A stretch of DNA of 64,000 nt. Origin: Halogeometricum rufum (GTDB lineage: Archaea > Halobacteriota > Halobacteria > Halobacteriales > Haloferacaceae). Of the stretch, positions 7,986-17,597 are shown piece after piece (the first letter of the stretch is position 1; each line of letters opens with the position of its first letter). The stretch lies in the NCBI RefSeq assembly GCF_900112175.1, contig NZ_FOYT01000002.1, positions 310,001-374,000 on the forward strand, in the 5' to 3' direction. The translations under genes and the position numbers were made by a program. The notes beneath the pieces are model-generated. The model had not been told where the DNA came from and did no database searches. It saw only the letters and a list, made by a program, of their open reading frames with translations.

Positions 7986-10151
7986 ATGAACGAGACAGGC
8001 GAGACGATCCGCGTCCTCCACGTGGACGACGAACCGAACTTCGCGGACCTGGCAGCGACCTTCCTCGAACGCGAGAACGACCGGTTCAGCGTCGAGGCGG
8101 TGACCAGCGCGACCGAGGGGTTGGACCGACTCGCGGCCGAGGCGTTCGACTGCGTCGTCTCCGACTACGAGATGCCGGGTCAGAACGGCATCGAACTCCT
8201 CGAAGCGGTCCGAGAGGAGTACAGCGACCTCCCCTTCATCCTCTACACGGGGAAGGGAAGCGAGGAAGTCGCCAGCGAGGCCATCTCCGCGGGCGTCACC
8301 GACTACCTGCAGAAGGAGGGCGGCACCGGGCAGTACGCCGTCCTCGCGAACCGCATCGAGAACGCCGTCGAGCAGTACCGCTCCCGGTCCGCGCTCGAAG
8401 CCAGCCAGCGCCGTCTCTCGCTGTTCATCGAACAGTCCCCGCTCGGCGTCATCGAGTACGACGAGCACTTCGAAATCGTCCGCCTGAATCCCAAGGCAGA
8501 GGAGATTCTGGGCTACTCCGAGGAGGAGTTGCGGGGTCACTCCTGGGAGGAGATAGTGGCCGAAGAGAGCTACGAGAACGTCGACACGGTGACCGACGAA
8601 CTGGCGGCGGCCAGCGGCGGGTACCACAGCGTCGACGAGAACGTCCGGAAGGACGGCGAACGGATAATCTGCGAGTACCACAACCGCGTCGTCACCGACG
8701 AGGACGGCGCAGTCGTCGCCGTCTTCTCGCTGTTTCAGGACATCACCGAGCGCGAACGGCGCGAGAAACGGCTCCGAGAGACCACCGCCCGCCTCAAGGC
8801 CCTGTTCGAGGAGTCGCCCGACATGATAAACATCCACGACACCGAGGGGAACATCACCGACCCGAATCCCCACCTGTGCGCGGAGACGGGCTACGACGAG
8901 TCGGAACTCTCCGGGATGAAAGTCTGGGACCTCGATCAGACCATCGACCCCGAGGAGGCGCACTCGCTGTGGGAGGAGATGGAACGCGGCGAGCGCCGGA
9001 AGTTGGAAGGTGTCTACCGGCGGAAGGACGGGTCGACGTTCCCCGTCGAGGTACACGTCAGACGGCTCGACCTGTCCGGTTCCGTCCGGTTCGTGGTCAT
9101 CAGCCGAGACATCTCCGAACGGAAGCGGCGCGAGTCGGACCTCGAACGGACGAACGCGTTGCTGTCGACGCTCGTCGAGACCCTCCCCGTCGGCGTCATC
9201 GCGGAGGACGCCTCCCGACGCGTCCTCGCGGCCAACCAGCGCCTGTTCGAGTTGTTCGAGATGGACCGCTCGCCGGACGAAGTTCTCGGCGAAGACTGCG
9301 CGCGGGTCGCGGGAGACGTGAGCGACCTGTTCGCCGACGCGTCCCGGTTCACCGAGCGAATCGACGAGATAATCGCGGCGTGCGAACCGGTCCACGACGA
9401 GGAGTTGACGCTCGCGGACGGGCGGACGTACGCCCGGAGCTACGAGCCCATCGAACTCGCCGACGGGACGGGGCACCTGTGGACGTACCGGGACGTCTCC
9501 GAGCAGAAGGAGCGGGAGGAACAACTACAGCGACAGAACGAGCGGCTGAACGAGTTCGCGAGCGTGGTCTCACACGACCTCCGGAATCCGCTCAACGTGG
9601 TGCAGGGCCGCGTCGAACTGGCACGCGAGGAGTGTGACACGGAGCACCTCGACCCGGCCGCGAACGCGCTGGACCGGAGTCTCACCCTCATCGACGACCT
9701 GCTGACGCTCGCCCGCGAGGGCGACGCCGTCGGCGACCTGTCGTCGGTGGACCTCGCGGACCTCGCCGACCGCTGCTGGCAGAACGTCGACACGGCAGGC
9801 GCGACGCTCTCGGTCGAAGCGGCGCGGACGGTTCGCGCCGACCGGAGCCGCCTCCAGCAGTTGGTGGAGAACCTCGTCCGGAACGCGGTGGAACACGGCG
9901 GCGACGACGTGACCGTCACCGTCGGCGACCTCGACGACGGGTTCTACGTCGAGGACGACGGGGCGGGCATCCCGCCCGAGGACCGCGACTCGGTGTTCGA
10001 CGCCGGCTTCTCCACCTCCAGGGAGGGGACGGGCTTCGGACTGAGCATCGTTCAACAGGTCGCCGAGGCGCACGGGTGGCGCATCGCCGTGACCGAGAGC
10101 GCCGAGGGGGGCGCGCGGTTCGAGATCACCGGCGTCTCCGGGACACGGTGA
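7986..10151 (+). CDS. Hybrid receiver-PAS-PAS-PAS histidine kinase
   Basis: A soluble 721-residue kinase. An N-terminal receiver domain has Asp60 in VVSDYEMPG as the phosphoacceptor and a K in the FILYTGKGS loop. Three PAS domains follow (about 140-260, 265-390, 395-515), then HisKA with His530 in VVSHDLRNPLN, and an ATPase domain with N box NAVEHGG, DDGAGIP and GTGFGLSIV. Receiver-first kinases of this order are common in haloarchaea and have no membrane segment. It begins about 100 bases after the Bat-like gene in the same direction, so the two may share a signal path. The ligand of the PAS domains is unknown. Confidence 0.9.
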   Translation: MNETGETIRVLHVDDEPNFADLAATFLERENDRFSVEAVTSATEGLDRLAAEAFDCVVSDYEMPGQNGIELLEAVREEYSDLPFILYTGKGSEEVASEAISAGVTDYLQKEGGTGQYAVLANRIENAVEQYRSRSALEASQRRLSLFIEQSPLGVIEYDEHFEIVRLNPKAEEILGYSEEELRGHSWEEIVAEESYENVDTVTDELAAASGGYHSVDENVRKDGERIICEYHNRVVTDEDGAVVAVFSLFQDITERERREKRLRETTARLKALFEESPDMINIHDTEGNITDPNPHLCAETGYDESELSGMKVWDLDQTIDPEEAHSLWEEMERGERRKLEGVYRRKDGSTFPVEVHVRRLDLSGSVRFVVISRDISERKRRESDLERTNALLSTLVETLPVGVIAEDASRRVLAANQRLFELFEMDRSPDEVLGEDCARVAGDVSDLFADASRFTERIDEIIAACEPVHDEELTLADGRTYARSYEPIELADGTGHLWTYRDVSEQKEREEQLQRQNERLNEFASVVSHDLRNPLNVVQGRVELAREECDTEHLDPAANALDRSLTLIDDLLTLAREGDAVGDLSSVDLADLADRCWQNVDTAGATLSVEAARTVRADRSRLQQLVENLVRNAVEHGGDDVTVTVGDLDDGFYVEDDGAGIPPEDRDSVFDAGFSTSREGTGFGLSIVQQVAEAHGWRIAVTESAEGGARFEITGVSGTR

Positions 10152-10266
10152 GGTTCGGCCGCCCCCGAAAGCGCGCAGCGAGTTCGCCCGTCGAGAGCGC
10201 CGTTCTGGCCCGAATCAAAAGTACCATGCAACCACGCGACGCAGAGACCCGTATCAGGTGGACTAC

Positions 10267-11379
10267 GTGACCGAGAAACGCGAATACACGGACGACTACC
10301 CCGACAAGACGCTGTACATCCCGGGTCCGACTGAGGTGCGCGAGGACGTCGTCGAGGAGATGTGCCAACCGATGTTCGGACACCGGATGGACCGGATGAC
10401 GGACCTCTACACGACCATCGTCGAGGACACCAAGGAGTTCCTCGGCACCGACAACGACGTCGTCGTCCTGACGGCGTCGGGAACGGAGTTCTGGGAGGCG
10501 TCGACGCTCAACCTCGTCGACGAGAACATCCTCGTGGCGACCTGCGGGAGCTTCAGCGAGCGACACGCCAACGTGGCCGAGCGGTTGGGCAAAAACGTCG
10601 ACCGATTGGAGTACGACTGGGGGCAGGCCGTCAAGCCCGAGGACGTGCGCGACGCCCTCGAACGGAGCGACGGGGAGTACGACGTCGTCGCCTGCGTGAT
10701 GAACGAGAGTTCCACCGGCGTCCGGAACCCCATAGAGGAGATCGGCGACGTCGTCGCCGAGTACCCCGACACCTACTTCGTCGTCGACGCGGTGTCGTCG
10801 CTCGGCGGCGACTACGTCGACATCGACGAACACGGCATCGACGTCATCTTCGCGTCGACGCAGAAGGCGTTCGCGATGCCGCCGGGTCTCGCCGTCTGCG
10901 TCGTCAGCGACGACGCCTACGACCGCGAACTGGAGAAAGAGTCCGCGTCGTGGTACGGCGGCTTCCAGCGCTCGCTCGACTACTACGACCGGAAGGGCCA
11001 GACGCACTCCACGCCGGCCATCCCCATCATGCTCGCCTACCGCAAGCAGATGAAGCACATGCTGGAGGAGGGCCACGAGGGGCGCGACCGGCGGCACCGC
11101 GAGATGGCCGAGTACACCCGCGAGTGGGCCCGCGAACACTTCGCCATGTTCCCCGAGGAGGGGTACGAGTCCCAGACGGTGGCCTGCATCGAGAATACGC
11201 AGGGCATCGACGTCGCAGCGACCATCGAAGAGGTCTCCGAGCGGTACGACATGGCGTTCTCGAACGGCTACGGGTCGACGCTCGGCGAGAAGACGTTCCG
11301 CATCGGTCACATGGGCGAACACGACGTCGAGTCGATACGGCGGCTGACCGACGCCATCGAAGACGTCGCCGGACTGTAA
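10267..11379 (+). CDS. Class V pyridoxal-phosphate aminotransferase (serine/alanine-glyoxylate type)
   Basis: A PLP enzyme of about 370 residues in the alanine-glyoxylate/serine-pyruvate aminotransferase family. It opens with TLYIPGPTEV, the usual N-terminal signature. The schiff-base lysine is K200 in FASTQKAFAMPPGL, and VVDAVSSLGG holds the aspartate that contacts the pyridine ring. I chose GTG 10267 because GGTGG lies just upstream; GTG 10258 in the same frame would add three residues. It probably transfers an amino group from Ser or Ala to glyoxylate or another keto acid; the substrate is not shown by neighbours. Confidence 0.9.
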   Translation: MTEKREYTDDYPDKTLYIPGPTEVREDVVEEMCQPMFGHRMDRMTDLYTTIVEDTKEFLGTDNDVVVLTASGTEFWEASTLNLVDENILVATCGSFSERHANVAERLGKNVDRLEYDWGQAVKPEDVRDALERSDGEYDVVACVMNESSTGVRNPIEEIGDVVAEYPDTYFVVDAVSSLGGDYVDIDEHGIDVIFASTQKAFAMPPGLAVCVVSDDAYDRELEKESASWYGGFQRSLDYYDRKGQTHSTPAIPIMLAYRKQMKHMLEEGHEGRDRRHREMAEYTREWAREHFAMFPEEGYESQTVACIENTQGIDVAATIEEVSERYDMAFSNGYGSTLGEKTFRIGHMGEHDVESIRRLTDAIEDVAGL

Positions 11380-11431
11380 CACCGCCCCGCGACCACGTCG
11401 CTATATCTCTCCGGCCCCCCTACCACCCCGC

Positions 11432-11821
11432 ATGGCAGGGGACGCCGACGCGGGCGGGGACCTCCGCCGGCGGTTCACCGGACTCGTCGTCGAGAGCCTC
11501 GCCGTCGAGCAGGACTACGCGAGCGCCACCGTCGACTGCCGGCGCTGTCCCGAGACGACGCTTCGGTCGGGCGACCGGGTGACCGTGGGGCTGTCGTGTT
11601 ACGAGGACCACAGCTGGGAGATAACCGGCGTCTACTGCGCTGCCCACGGCGTCGAGTCCGTCGAGGCGGCGATGGCGGTTCGCGCCGAGCGACAGGCGGT
11701 GGTCGCCGCCGTGCTGGAGGCCTCGGGCTACCACCCGCCGAGCGGTGACTACCGCCCCGACGCGCTGACGCTGGGCGCGGTCGAACTCCTCGACTTCAGC
11801 CCGACCGCGGCGGGGTACTGA
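11432..11821 (+). CDS. Haloarchaeal protein of unknown function with a probable zinc site
   Basis: A 129-residue protein that I recognise only as a haloarchaeal type of unknown function. It has a CRRC pair (36, 39), Cys56, and CAAH (Cys69, His72), which together could bind zinc, within a small beta-rich core, and then an acidic helical C-terminus. No signal peptide or membrane helix. It follows the aminotransferase by 52 bases in the same direction. Confidence 0.75.
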   Translation: MAGDADAGGDLRRRFTGLVVESLAVEQDYASATVDCRRCPETTLRSGDRVTVGLSCYEDHSWEITGVYCAAHGVESVEAAMAVRAERQAVVAAVLEASGYHPPSGDYRPDALTLGAVELLDFSPTAAGY

Positions 11822-11964
11822 GTCCGTCGGCGTCGGCGACGGGTGCCCTCCGGTCGCGTCGGCCGGATACGGACGCCCCCGCGCGGCGTCGCCGGGCGAC
11901 CGACGCCGGGAGGTCCCCTCACTCCCCCGACAGTTATTAGCGGCTCTCCGACATCCGTGTTGAC

Positions 11965-12372
11965 ATGGAACAGAAACGAACTCCGGTCGCGCGGCTGATG
12001 ACGTCCGGCGTCCACACCGTCACGGCCGACGAGACGGTGGCGGACGCCGCAACGAGGCTGCTGGAGCAGGGCGTCGGCTCGCTCGTCGTCGTCGACGGGG
12101 ACGACCAACCGGTCGGGATGTTCACGACCACCGACCTCGCCGAGTTCGCGGCCGACACCGCGGCGGGCGACGACGTGACAGTCTCGAAGTACATGACCGA
12201 ACGGGTCGTCACCATCAGCGTTCGCGACTCGCTGTCGGACGCCGCCGCCCGGATGCTCGGCAACGGCATCCACCACCTCCCGGTCACCGACGACGACGGC
12301 GTCGTCGGGATGCTGTCGACGATGGACCTCACCGCCCACTTCTCGTACACGGGCGGGAGCGACATGGTCTGA
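11965..12372 (+). CDS. CBS domain pair protein
   Basis: A 135-residue stand-alone protein made of two CBS motifs (about 8-65 and 72-130: VARLMTSGVHTVTADETVAD and YMTERVVTISVRDSLSDAAA). Such pairs form a Bateman module that binds adenine nucleotides or S-adenosylmethionine and regulate a partner protein. The start ATG is preceded by the promoter-like sequence GTTATTAGCGG about 27 bases upstream (11932-11942), which suggests a leaderless message. No partner is obvious among the neighbours. Confidence 0.9.
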   Translation: MEQKRTPVARLMTSGVHTVTADETVADAATRLLEQGVGSLVVVDGDDQPVGMFTTTDLAEFAADTAAGDDVTVSKYMTERVVTISVRDSLSDAAARMLGNGIHHLPVTDDDGVVGMLSTMDLTAHFSYTGGSDMV

Positions 12373-12477
12373 GTCCGACGCGTGGGGGTCGGTCGCCGCC
12401 GGCCGTCCACCGGCCGGCGTCCCCTCGTTCGCCCGGACCGGACGAATGATGGTGCCGGGCCTCGAACGAGGGACGAC

Positions 12478-13128
12478 GTGATACTGGTACTGGACAACGC
12501 GGTCGAAGGCGGGTACATGGCCGGCGAAGTCGCCCGTCTGTTGCCCGGAGAGGACGTGGAGACGTACAACTATCCGAACGGCGAGGCCGACCCGTCGTTC
12601 GAGGGCGTCGACGGCGTGGTCGTCGGCGGAAGCGGGGCCGGCGTCTACGACGAACCCGACCAGCCGTGGATCACGCGCCAGAAGGCGTACGTCGAGCGCG
12701 CTCTCGACGAGGGGATTCCCCTGCTCGGAATCTGCTTCGGCCACCAACTGGTGAACGAGGTTCTCGGGGGTACCGTCGTCGACAGCGGAGAGTCCCGGGG
12801 CCGCCTCGTCGAAGCGTCGCTGGCGGACGTCCCCCTGTTCGAGGGCGTCGAGCCCGTCGTTCCGGTCCTCCACTCCGACGTCGTGACCGAACCGGGCGAG
12901 GGGATGGACGTCGTGGGGACCGCCGACTACAACGAGTACTTCGCGACGCGTCACCGCGAGCGCCCCGTCTGGACCGTCCAGTACCACCCCGAGTTCACGC
13001 CCGAAATCCGCCCGGAGTACAGCGACTACTGGACGGAGACCGAGCACTCGTTCGACGACTCCACGGCGACGCGGACGCTGGAGAACTTCGCGCGGTTCTG
13101 TCGGCGACCGGCGACGGCGAGCGACTGA
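12478..13128 (+). CDS. Class I glutamine amidotransferase
   Basis: A 216-residue stand-alone amidotransferase domain of the triad type. Cys86 in LLGICFGHQ is the nucleophile, and His170 and Glu172 in YHPEF complete the triad. The GTG at 12478 gives a protein starting directly with the first strand (ILVLDN); longer reading has no coding character. It resembles the GuaA/PabA glutaminase family but has no synthetase partner next to it, so the acceptor is unknown. Confidence 0.88.
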   Translation: MILVLDNAVEGGYMAGEVARLLPGEDVETYNYPNGEADPSFEGVDGVVVGGSGAGVYDEPDQPWITRQKAYVERALDEGIPLLGICFGHQLVNEVLGGTVVDSGESRGRLVEASLADVPLFEGVEPVVPVLHSDVVTEPGEGMDVVGTADYNEYFATRHRERPVWTVQYHPEFTPEIRPEYSDYWTETEHSFDDSTATRTLENFARFCRRPATASD

Positions 13129-13207
13129 GTCGAGCGACGGCCGAGGGGACCGGCGAGCGGAATCAGACGACTTATCTGGGGTCTCACGAACACACGCGGA
13201 CGCGACA

Positions 13208-14773
13208 GTGGCGACCGAGACACCCGAGGACGGAATCCCAGACGACGAACGCGAGGCGTTGCTGACTATCGGTCACGGCGCGGTCGTCACCTCCGGCGGC
13301 CAGTCCCTCCAACGAGCGGTGACGACGGCGACCGAGTACGTGCTCGCGCAGGGGTTCGGGCCGGTCGTCTACGGCGTCTACGCGTTCGCGTGGCGAATCA
13401 CGCAACTGCTGTTTCGGCTCGTGAACTTCGGGTCGGTCCAGACGCTCCAGCGGTACCTCTCGGCCGACGGCGAGGATTCGGACCGACGAGGGCGGGTGGT
13501 CGGACTGGCGTATCTGACGACGCTCGTCGTCGGCGTCGGACTCGCCGGCGGGTTGATTCTCGGTAGCGGGTGGCTCAACGACGCGACGGTCTCGCATCCG
13601 GACTTCCCGCCGACGGTCGGTCTGTTCGCGGTGCTGGTGGTCCTCGTCGGGGTGGTCAGGGTTCACGCCGGCGTCCTCAGGGCGGTGCGGTCGGCCCGCG
13701 GCGAGGTGCTGTTCAACCGCGTCCTCCGCCCGGCAGTCAGACTGGCGGGCGCCGCGGGCGCGGTGGTCGTCGGCTACTCGGTCGTCGGCGTCGCCGGCGC
13801 GTTCGTCGTCGGGATGGCCGCCCTCGCGCTCGCGGGGTTCCCGATAGTCGTCTCGGCGACCGGCATCCGACCCGCGCTGGGCGGCCTGCGCGCGGAGGCG
13901 CGGCGGTTCTACAACCACTCGGGACCCATCGCGCTGAGCAGCCTCGGCAAGGTGTTCCAGAACCGCGTGGACGTGATGCTGGTGGGGTTCCTGCTGACCG
14001 CGAGCGCGGCGGGCGTCTACAACGTCGTGCTCGTCTTGGTGTCGCTGGCGTGGATTCCGCTCCTCTCGTTCAACATGCTCCTGCCGCCGGTCGCGTCGAG
14101 GCTGTACGCCGACGACGAGATGGACACGCTCGACGCGGTGTACACGGCGGTGACGCGCCTCATCGTCACCTGCGTCGTCCCGATTCTCGCCGTGCTGGTC
14201 GTCTACGGGCGGGCGGTTCTGGCCGCGTTCGGCCCGAACTTCACGGCCGGGTACGTGCCGCTCGTGGTCTACCTCGGCGGCGTGCTGGTCGGGAGCGCCG
14301 TCGGTGCGACGGGCTGGCTGCTGATGATGACCGACCACCAGTACGCCCGGATGGCGCTGGACTGGCTGTTGGCCGTGCTGAACACGCTTCTCACGTTCGC
14401 GTTCGTCGAGGCGTTCGGCCTGCCGGGGGCGGCGCTCGGCACGGCCGTCGCCATCGCCGTCCAGAACGGCGTTCAGGTCGTCCTCCTGCGGCGCTTCGAG
14501 GGGCTGTGGCCGTTCGACGCGACGTTCCTCAAACCGCTCGGCGCCGGCGTCGCGGCGGGAGCGGTGATGCTCCTCCTCCGCGAGACGCTGCCCGGACACG
14601 CCGGCGTCGCCGTCGGACTCCTGCTGGGCGCCGCGACGTACGTCGGTACTCTCGTGTCGCTCGGCGTCAACGACCGCGACCGCCTCGTGGTGGGGACGCT
14701 GGCCGCCCGGTATCGGCGGGCGATAACCGCGACCGTCCGCGCCCGTCGCTCCCGGCGGTCCCGCGGGGACTAA
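13208..14773 (+). CDS. Polysaccharide/oligosaccharide flippase (Wzx/MATE-like)
   Basis: A 521-residue membrane protein with about fourteen hydrophobic helices. It belongs to the polysaccharide-transport family that flips lipid-linked glycans, in haloarchaea often for S-layer glycosylation. The basic end of the protein (RARRSRRSRGD) faces the cytoplasm if the positive-inside rule holds. The start is GTG 13208. No glycosyltransferase genes are adjacent, so the glycan is unknown. Confidence 0.87.
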   Translation: MATETPEDGIPDDEREALLTIGHGAVVTSGGQSLQRAVTTATEYVLAQGFGPVVYGVYAFAWRITQLLFRLVNFGSVQTLQRYLSADGEDSDRRGRVVGLAYLTTLVVGVGLAGGLILGSGWLNDATVSHPDFPPTVGLFAVLVVLVGVVRVHAGVLRAVRSARGEVLFNRVLRPAVRLAGAAGAVVVGYSVVGVAGAFVVGMAALALAGFPIVVSATGIRPALGGLRAEARRFYNHSGPIALSSLGKVFQNRVDVMLVGFLLTASAAGVYNVVLVLVSLAWIPLLSFNMLLPPVASRLYADDEMDTLDAVYTAVTRLIVTCVVPILAVLVVYGRAVLAAFGPNFTAGYVPLVVYLGGVLVGSAVGATGWLLMMTDHQYARMALDWLLAVLNTLLTFAFVEAFGLPGAALGTAVAIAVQNGVQVVLLRRFEGLWPFDATFLKPLGAGVAAGAVMLLLRETLPGHAGVAVGLLLGAATYVGTLVSLGVNDRDRLVVGTLAARYRRAITATVRARRSRRSRGD

Positions 14774-14792
14774 GCGCCGACGCCGGCCGCGC

Positions 14793-15092
14793 TTACGCGT
14801 CTCCCTCGGCGGCCGCGGTGACGTAGACGCCCGGCATCGCCGTCTCCTCGACGGCCAGCGTGACTTCCTCGCCCTCCTCGACGCGTTGGTCGGTCACGAC
14901 GGTCACCGCCTCGATGGGGTTGCGACGGAGGAACGCCCAGATGAGGTCCAGTATCGAGGGGTGACCGCCGCGCCGGAGCACGAGCACGTACCGGGACTCG
15001 GCCAACTCTCGGAGCCCCGGCTCCAAGTCCTGGTCGTCCAGTTCGTCCGGGGGGACGACGTGCAGCACGTCACCTCGAATCGTCTCGGTCAC
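14793..15092 (-). CDS. Conserved haloarchaeal protein of unknown function
   Basis: A 99-residue soluble protein starting at GTG 15092 (VTETIRGDVLHVVPPDEL). It alternates acidic segments with beta-strands, with a hydrophobic helix in the middle (ILDLIWAFLRR). No family is recognised. It converges with the flippase gene with 19 bases between them. Confidence 0.65.
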   Translation of the reverse strand: MTETIRGDVLHVVPPDELDDQDLEPGLRELAESRYVLVLRRGGHPSILDLIWAFLRRNPIEAVTVVTDQRVEEGEEVTLAVEETAMPGVYVTAAAEGDA

Positions 15093-15239
15093 ACTGCCGA
15101 GACGAGGGCCGAAAGGATGAATGGTGCGCTCTCGGGCGAGCAGTGGAAGCGAACGGGTCTGTCGTGACGAACGGGCTCCGCGTCGCAAGGGACCACTCTC
15201 TCAGAGCGATTCCGAACGGCATCTCCTCGGTCGTGCTCC

Positions 15240-15358
15240 GTACGACACTCGGATGAATATAATGAATCTCCGAATAAATATAACCAACCTTTAATACCTT
15301 AGATGACATATTAGTATGCGAGAACACGAGCGCTGATCGTACCTTCTCAGAACGTACT
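15240..15358 (+). promoter_or_regulatory. AT-rich promoter region of the DUF4242 gene
   Basis: An abrupt AT-rich block (about 15250-15320) in otherwise GC-rich DNA. It contains ACCTTTAATACC (15289-15300), a good archaeal TATA element, and two similar AATATAA-type stretches. A transcript from here would have a leader of about 35 to 50 bases before ATG 15359. Confidence 0.45.
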
Positions 15359-15676
15359 ATGACTAACTACGACGTGTTGCGCGAGTTCGAAGCGGGAATA
15401 ACGAGCGAGCAGTTGGAGCAGGCGGTTGACAGTTCGGGCGACGCTATCGAGCAACTGCGAACCGAGGGCGTCCCGATATCGTATCTCGGCTCTCAGACGT
15501 TCCTCAACGGGGACGGATTGATCGGCGCAACGATGTGCCGGTACGACGCAGACTCCGAAGCGACGCTTCGCACGCACAGTGAGCGGGCTGGACTTGCTGT
15601 GAGCGAGATCTTCGTGGTCGGCCCCCCGCACGACGGGATCGCCCCGAAGACCGGCGTCGCGCCGAAGGCGGCCTGA
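15359..15676 (+). CDS. DUF4242 (SCO4226-like nickel-binding) protein
   Basis: A 105-residue protein with the DUF4242 ferredoxin-like fold: YDVLREFEAGITSEQLEQAV at the start, a strand pair around YLGSQTFL and MCRYDADS, and the helix LRTHSERAGL. The family includes small nickel-binding proteins. The last 15 residues are a low-complexity Ala/Pro/Lys tail. It stands alone behind an AT-rich promoter. Confidence 0.85.
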   Translation: MTNYDVLREFEAGITSEQLEQAVDSSGDAIEQLRTEGVPISYLGSQTFLNGDGLIGATMCRYDADSEATLRTHSERAGLAVSEIFVVGPPHDGIAPKTGVAPKAA

Positions 15677-16151
15677 AGCGCCGTTCGCACGAGAGAGAAC
15701 GGAGCACTTTCTGACAGAGACAGGGCGAAAGACCCCTGTTCGGTACGCGACGATTCCTTGGTTGAGAGTGTGCGCGTCGGTGGATGCTGACCGCGTGCGC
15801 CGTATTCGGAACTGTTCCGAACCACCGTTCGGAAACGTCGTTTCTTCGGACGCATCGCTGGCGATATCGATACGATCGCAGACGCATCTCCGCGATGGAA
15901 GGAAGTGTCGCCCGAGACACTAACGGCCGGCGTCATCCCGAGGCGGCGTGCCGCGTCGGCCGGGAAACCCTCGTGTCAGGCGGTCCGTCTTTTCGGCGCG
16001 GACGTCCGTACTGTCGCACACCTGGGTTCTCCGCCTGTTCATCGCTCCCGTAGTGGGACAACTCGGGCGGGGACTAGTGGTGTGCGGTCGAAGATAGACG
16101 GCCGACGATAAAGGGGGTTCCGACTCGGCACCGTCTGCGGCGGACGGCCGG
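15677..16151. other. 475-bp non-coding region between convergent genes, with palindromes
   Basis: No convincing gene on either strand. The only structure is a set of alternating half-sites at 15805-15834, listed separately. The rest looks like ordinary spacer or decayed sequence. Confidence 0.5.
15805..15834. repeat. Triple alternating palindrome
   Basis: TTCGGAAC (15805-15812), GTTCCGAA (15814-15821) and GTTCGGAA (15827-15834) follow each other. The first two form a perfect 17-bp palindrome with a single central T. TTCCGAAC (15815-15822) and GTTCGGAA form a second perfect 8-bp hairpin with a CACC loop. The two hairpins are mutually exclusive. This could be an operator for a dimeric regulator or a switchable RNA terminator. 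Confidence 0.6.
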
Positions 16152-17537
16152 TCAGACCGTGTACTCGTCCGCGAACAACTGGACGTACCGGTCGCCGCGG
16201 AACTTGTACTTCGCCTTCTTGAACCGCGTCGCCAGTCGGCCCACAGACAGGCCCGCCCGGACGGTACCGACGTCGAGATTGAACAGTTTGTCCGACGAAC
16301 TCGCCTCCATCATCTTCCGCGCGGCGGCGAACGACCGGTCCCAGTCGTCGGGACCGTAGTCGCAGACGATGTCCGCGAACGCGACGTTGCGGCGCACCTC
16401 GTCGCCGATGGCCTCCTTCCAGCGGTCGTTGTACGCCGAGAGGTCGCCCGCGCCCGCCAGTTCGCCCGCGATGGCGCCCGTGCGGACGGCGGTGTGGTCG
16501 CCGCCCTCGTGGAACGCCGAGGTTGCGCCCATCGCGCCGCCGACCACGGCGATGCCCGCCGCAGTCGGCGAGTCGATGGGACGGGTCGAGGAGATGGCGT
16601 ACGTCTCCGTCCCCTTCGACTTCCCGCGGTCCTCGACGACGGGGAAGTCCGTCTCGACGTCGTACTCGTCGCCGTACTCCTGTTCGAGCAAGCGCCGGAC
16701 GTACTCTCTGCCCTGCGGGATTCGCTCGTCGGAGTCGCGGAGGAGTTTGTACTTCTCGCGGGCCTCCACCGCGGAGAGGTCCATCCCGATGGGCATCGTC
16801 AGGCCGATGCGGGCCACGTTGTCGTCGTTCGGGAATATCCACGGGTAGGCCGTGTGACCGGGCATGTACCCCCACCAGAACTTGATGGCGCCCTCCACCT
16901 CCCGGGCGACGTCCTCGGGGAGGCGACGGTGTTCCTGGTAGGCGATGTGGTTCACCTTCGTCGTCGCCAGTCGGTCCGTCACGTCGAACGAGAGGAACCG
17001 GTCGAGCACCTTGTTCGTAATCTGTCGCTGGGGGCCGTCGGCGAGGACGACGAAGTCGGCGGCGACGTCCTCCCCGTTCGCGAGGCGGACGGTGTGTCGC
17101 GGCGACCCCTCGATGTCCGTCACCACGTCGCGGACGGAGGCCTTCACGCGGTACTCCGCGCCAGCGGACTCCGCGCGGTCGCGGAGGAAGTCGTCGAACC
17201 GCGCGCGGTGCATGCAGAACCCGAAGTGGTCGTAGGAGGTGTCGAACCCGGTCTTGTGGAGGACCAGCGACTCGTTCGGGCCGATGAACTCCGCGCGGTC
17301 CAGCGTCGAGACGACCACGTCGTCCGGCATCTCGTCGGGGTGGATGCCCATGATGTCCACCCAGTAGTCGAGAATCCCCGCGGCGTCCGTCGAGTCGGGA
17401 CCGAGGCGGTCGGGGCGGTCCGCCCGCGGAACCCCCTTCTCCAACACCACTGCCGACGCGCCCGACTCCGCGGCGGCGTGTGCGGCGGCCGACCCGGCGG
17501 GGCCGCCGCCGACGACTGCAACGTCGAATCGCTCCAT
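16152..17537 (-). CDS. Geranylgeranyl reductase family FAD-dependent oxidoreductase
   Basis: A 461-residue flavoprotein. The Rossmann motif VVGGGPAGSAAAHAA (9-23) binds FAD, VLADGPQ is the second flavin contact, and the region IAVVGGAMGATSAFHEGG matches the GD-type motif of the family. Archaeal members saturate the double bonds of geranylgeranyl chains in membrane lipids or of menaquinone side chains. The genome may have several paralogues, and this one sits alone, so the substrate is not certain. Confidence 0.85.
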   Translation of the reverse strand: MERFDVAVVGGGPAGSAAAHAAAESGASAVVLEKGVPRADRPDRLGPDSTDAAGILDYWVDIMGIHPDEMPDDVVVSTLDRAEFIGPNESLVLHKTGFDTSYDHFGFCMHRARFDDFLRDRAESAGAEYRVKASVRDVVTDIEGSPRHTVRLANGEDVAADFVVLADGPQRQITNKVLDRFLSFDVTDRLATTKVNHIAYQEHRRLPEDVAREVEGAIKFWWGYMPGHTAYPWIFPNDDNVARIGLTMPIGMDLSAVEAREKYKLLRDSDERIPQGREYVRRLLEQEYGDEYDVETDFPVVEDRGKSKGTETYAISSTRPIDSPTAAGIAVVGGAMGATSAFHEGGDHTAVRTGAIAGELAGAGDLSAYNDRWKEAIGDEVRRNVAFADIVCDYGPDDWDRSFAAARKMMEASSSDKLFNLDVGTVRAGLSVGRLATRFKKAKYKFRGDRYVQLFADEYTV

Positions 17538-17597
17538 ATCGCTACTCGTTCGCCGGTTCGCTATTAAACCCCCTGAACTGGCATCGGGGCCGGACTG

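Noticed and set aside
6094-7989. A 631-codon Arg-rich frame inside the Bat-like gene
   Set aside because: It is the other frame of a gene with PAS, GAF and HTH motifs; the Arg-rich composition is typical of shifted frames in haloarchaeal DNA.
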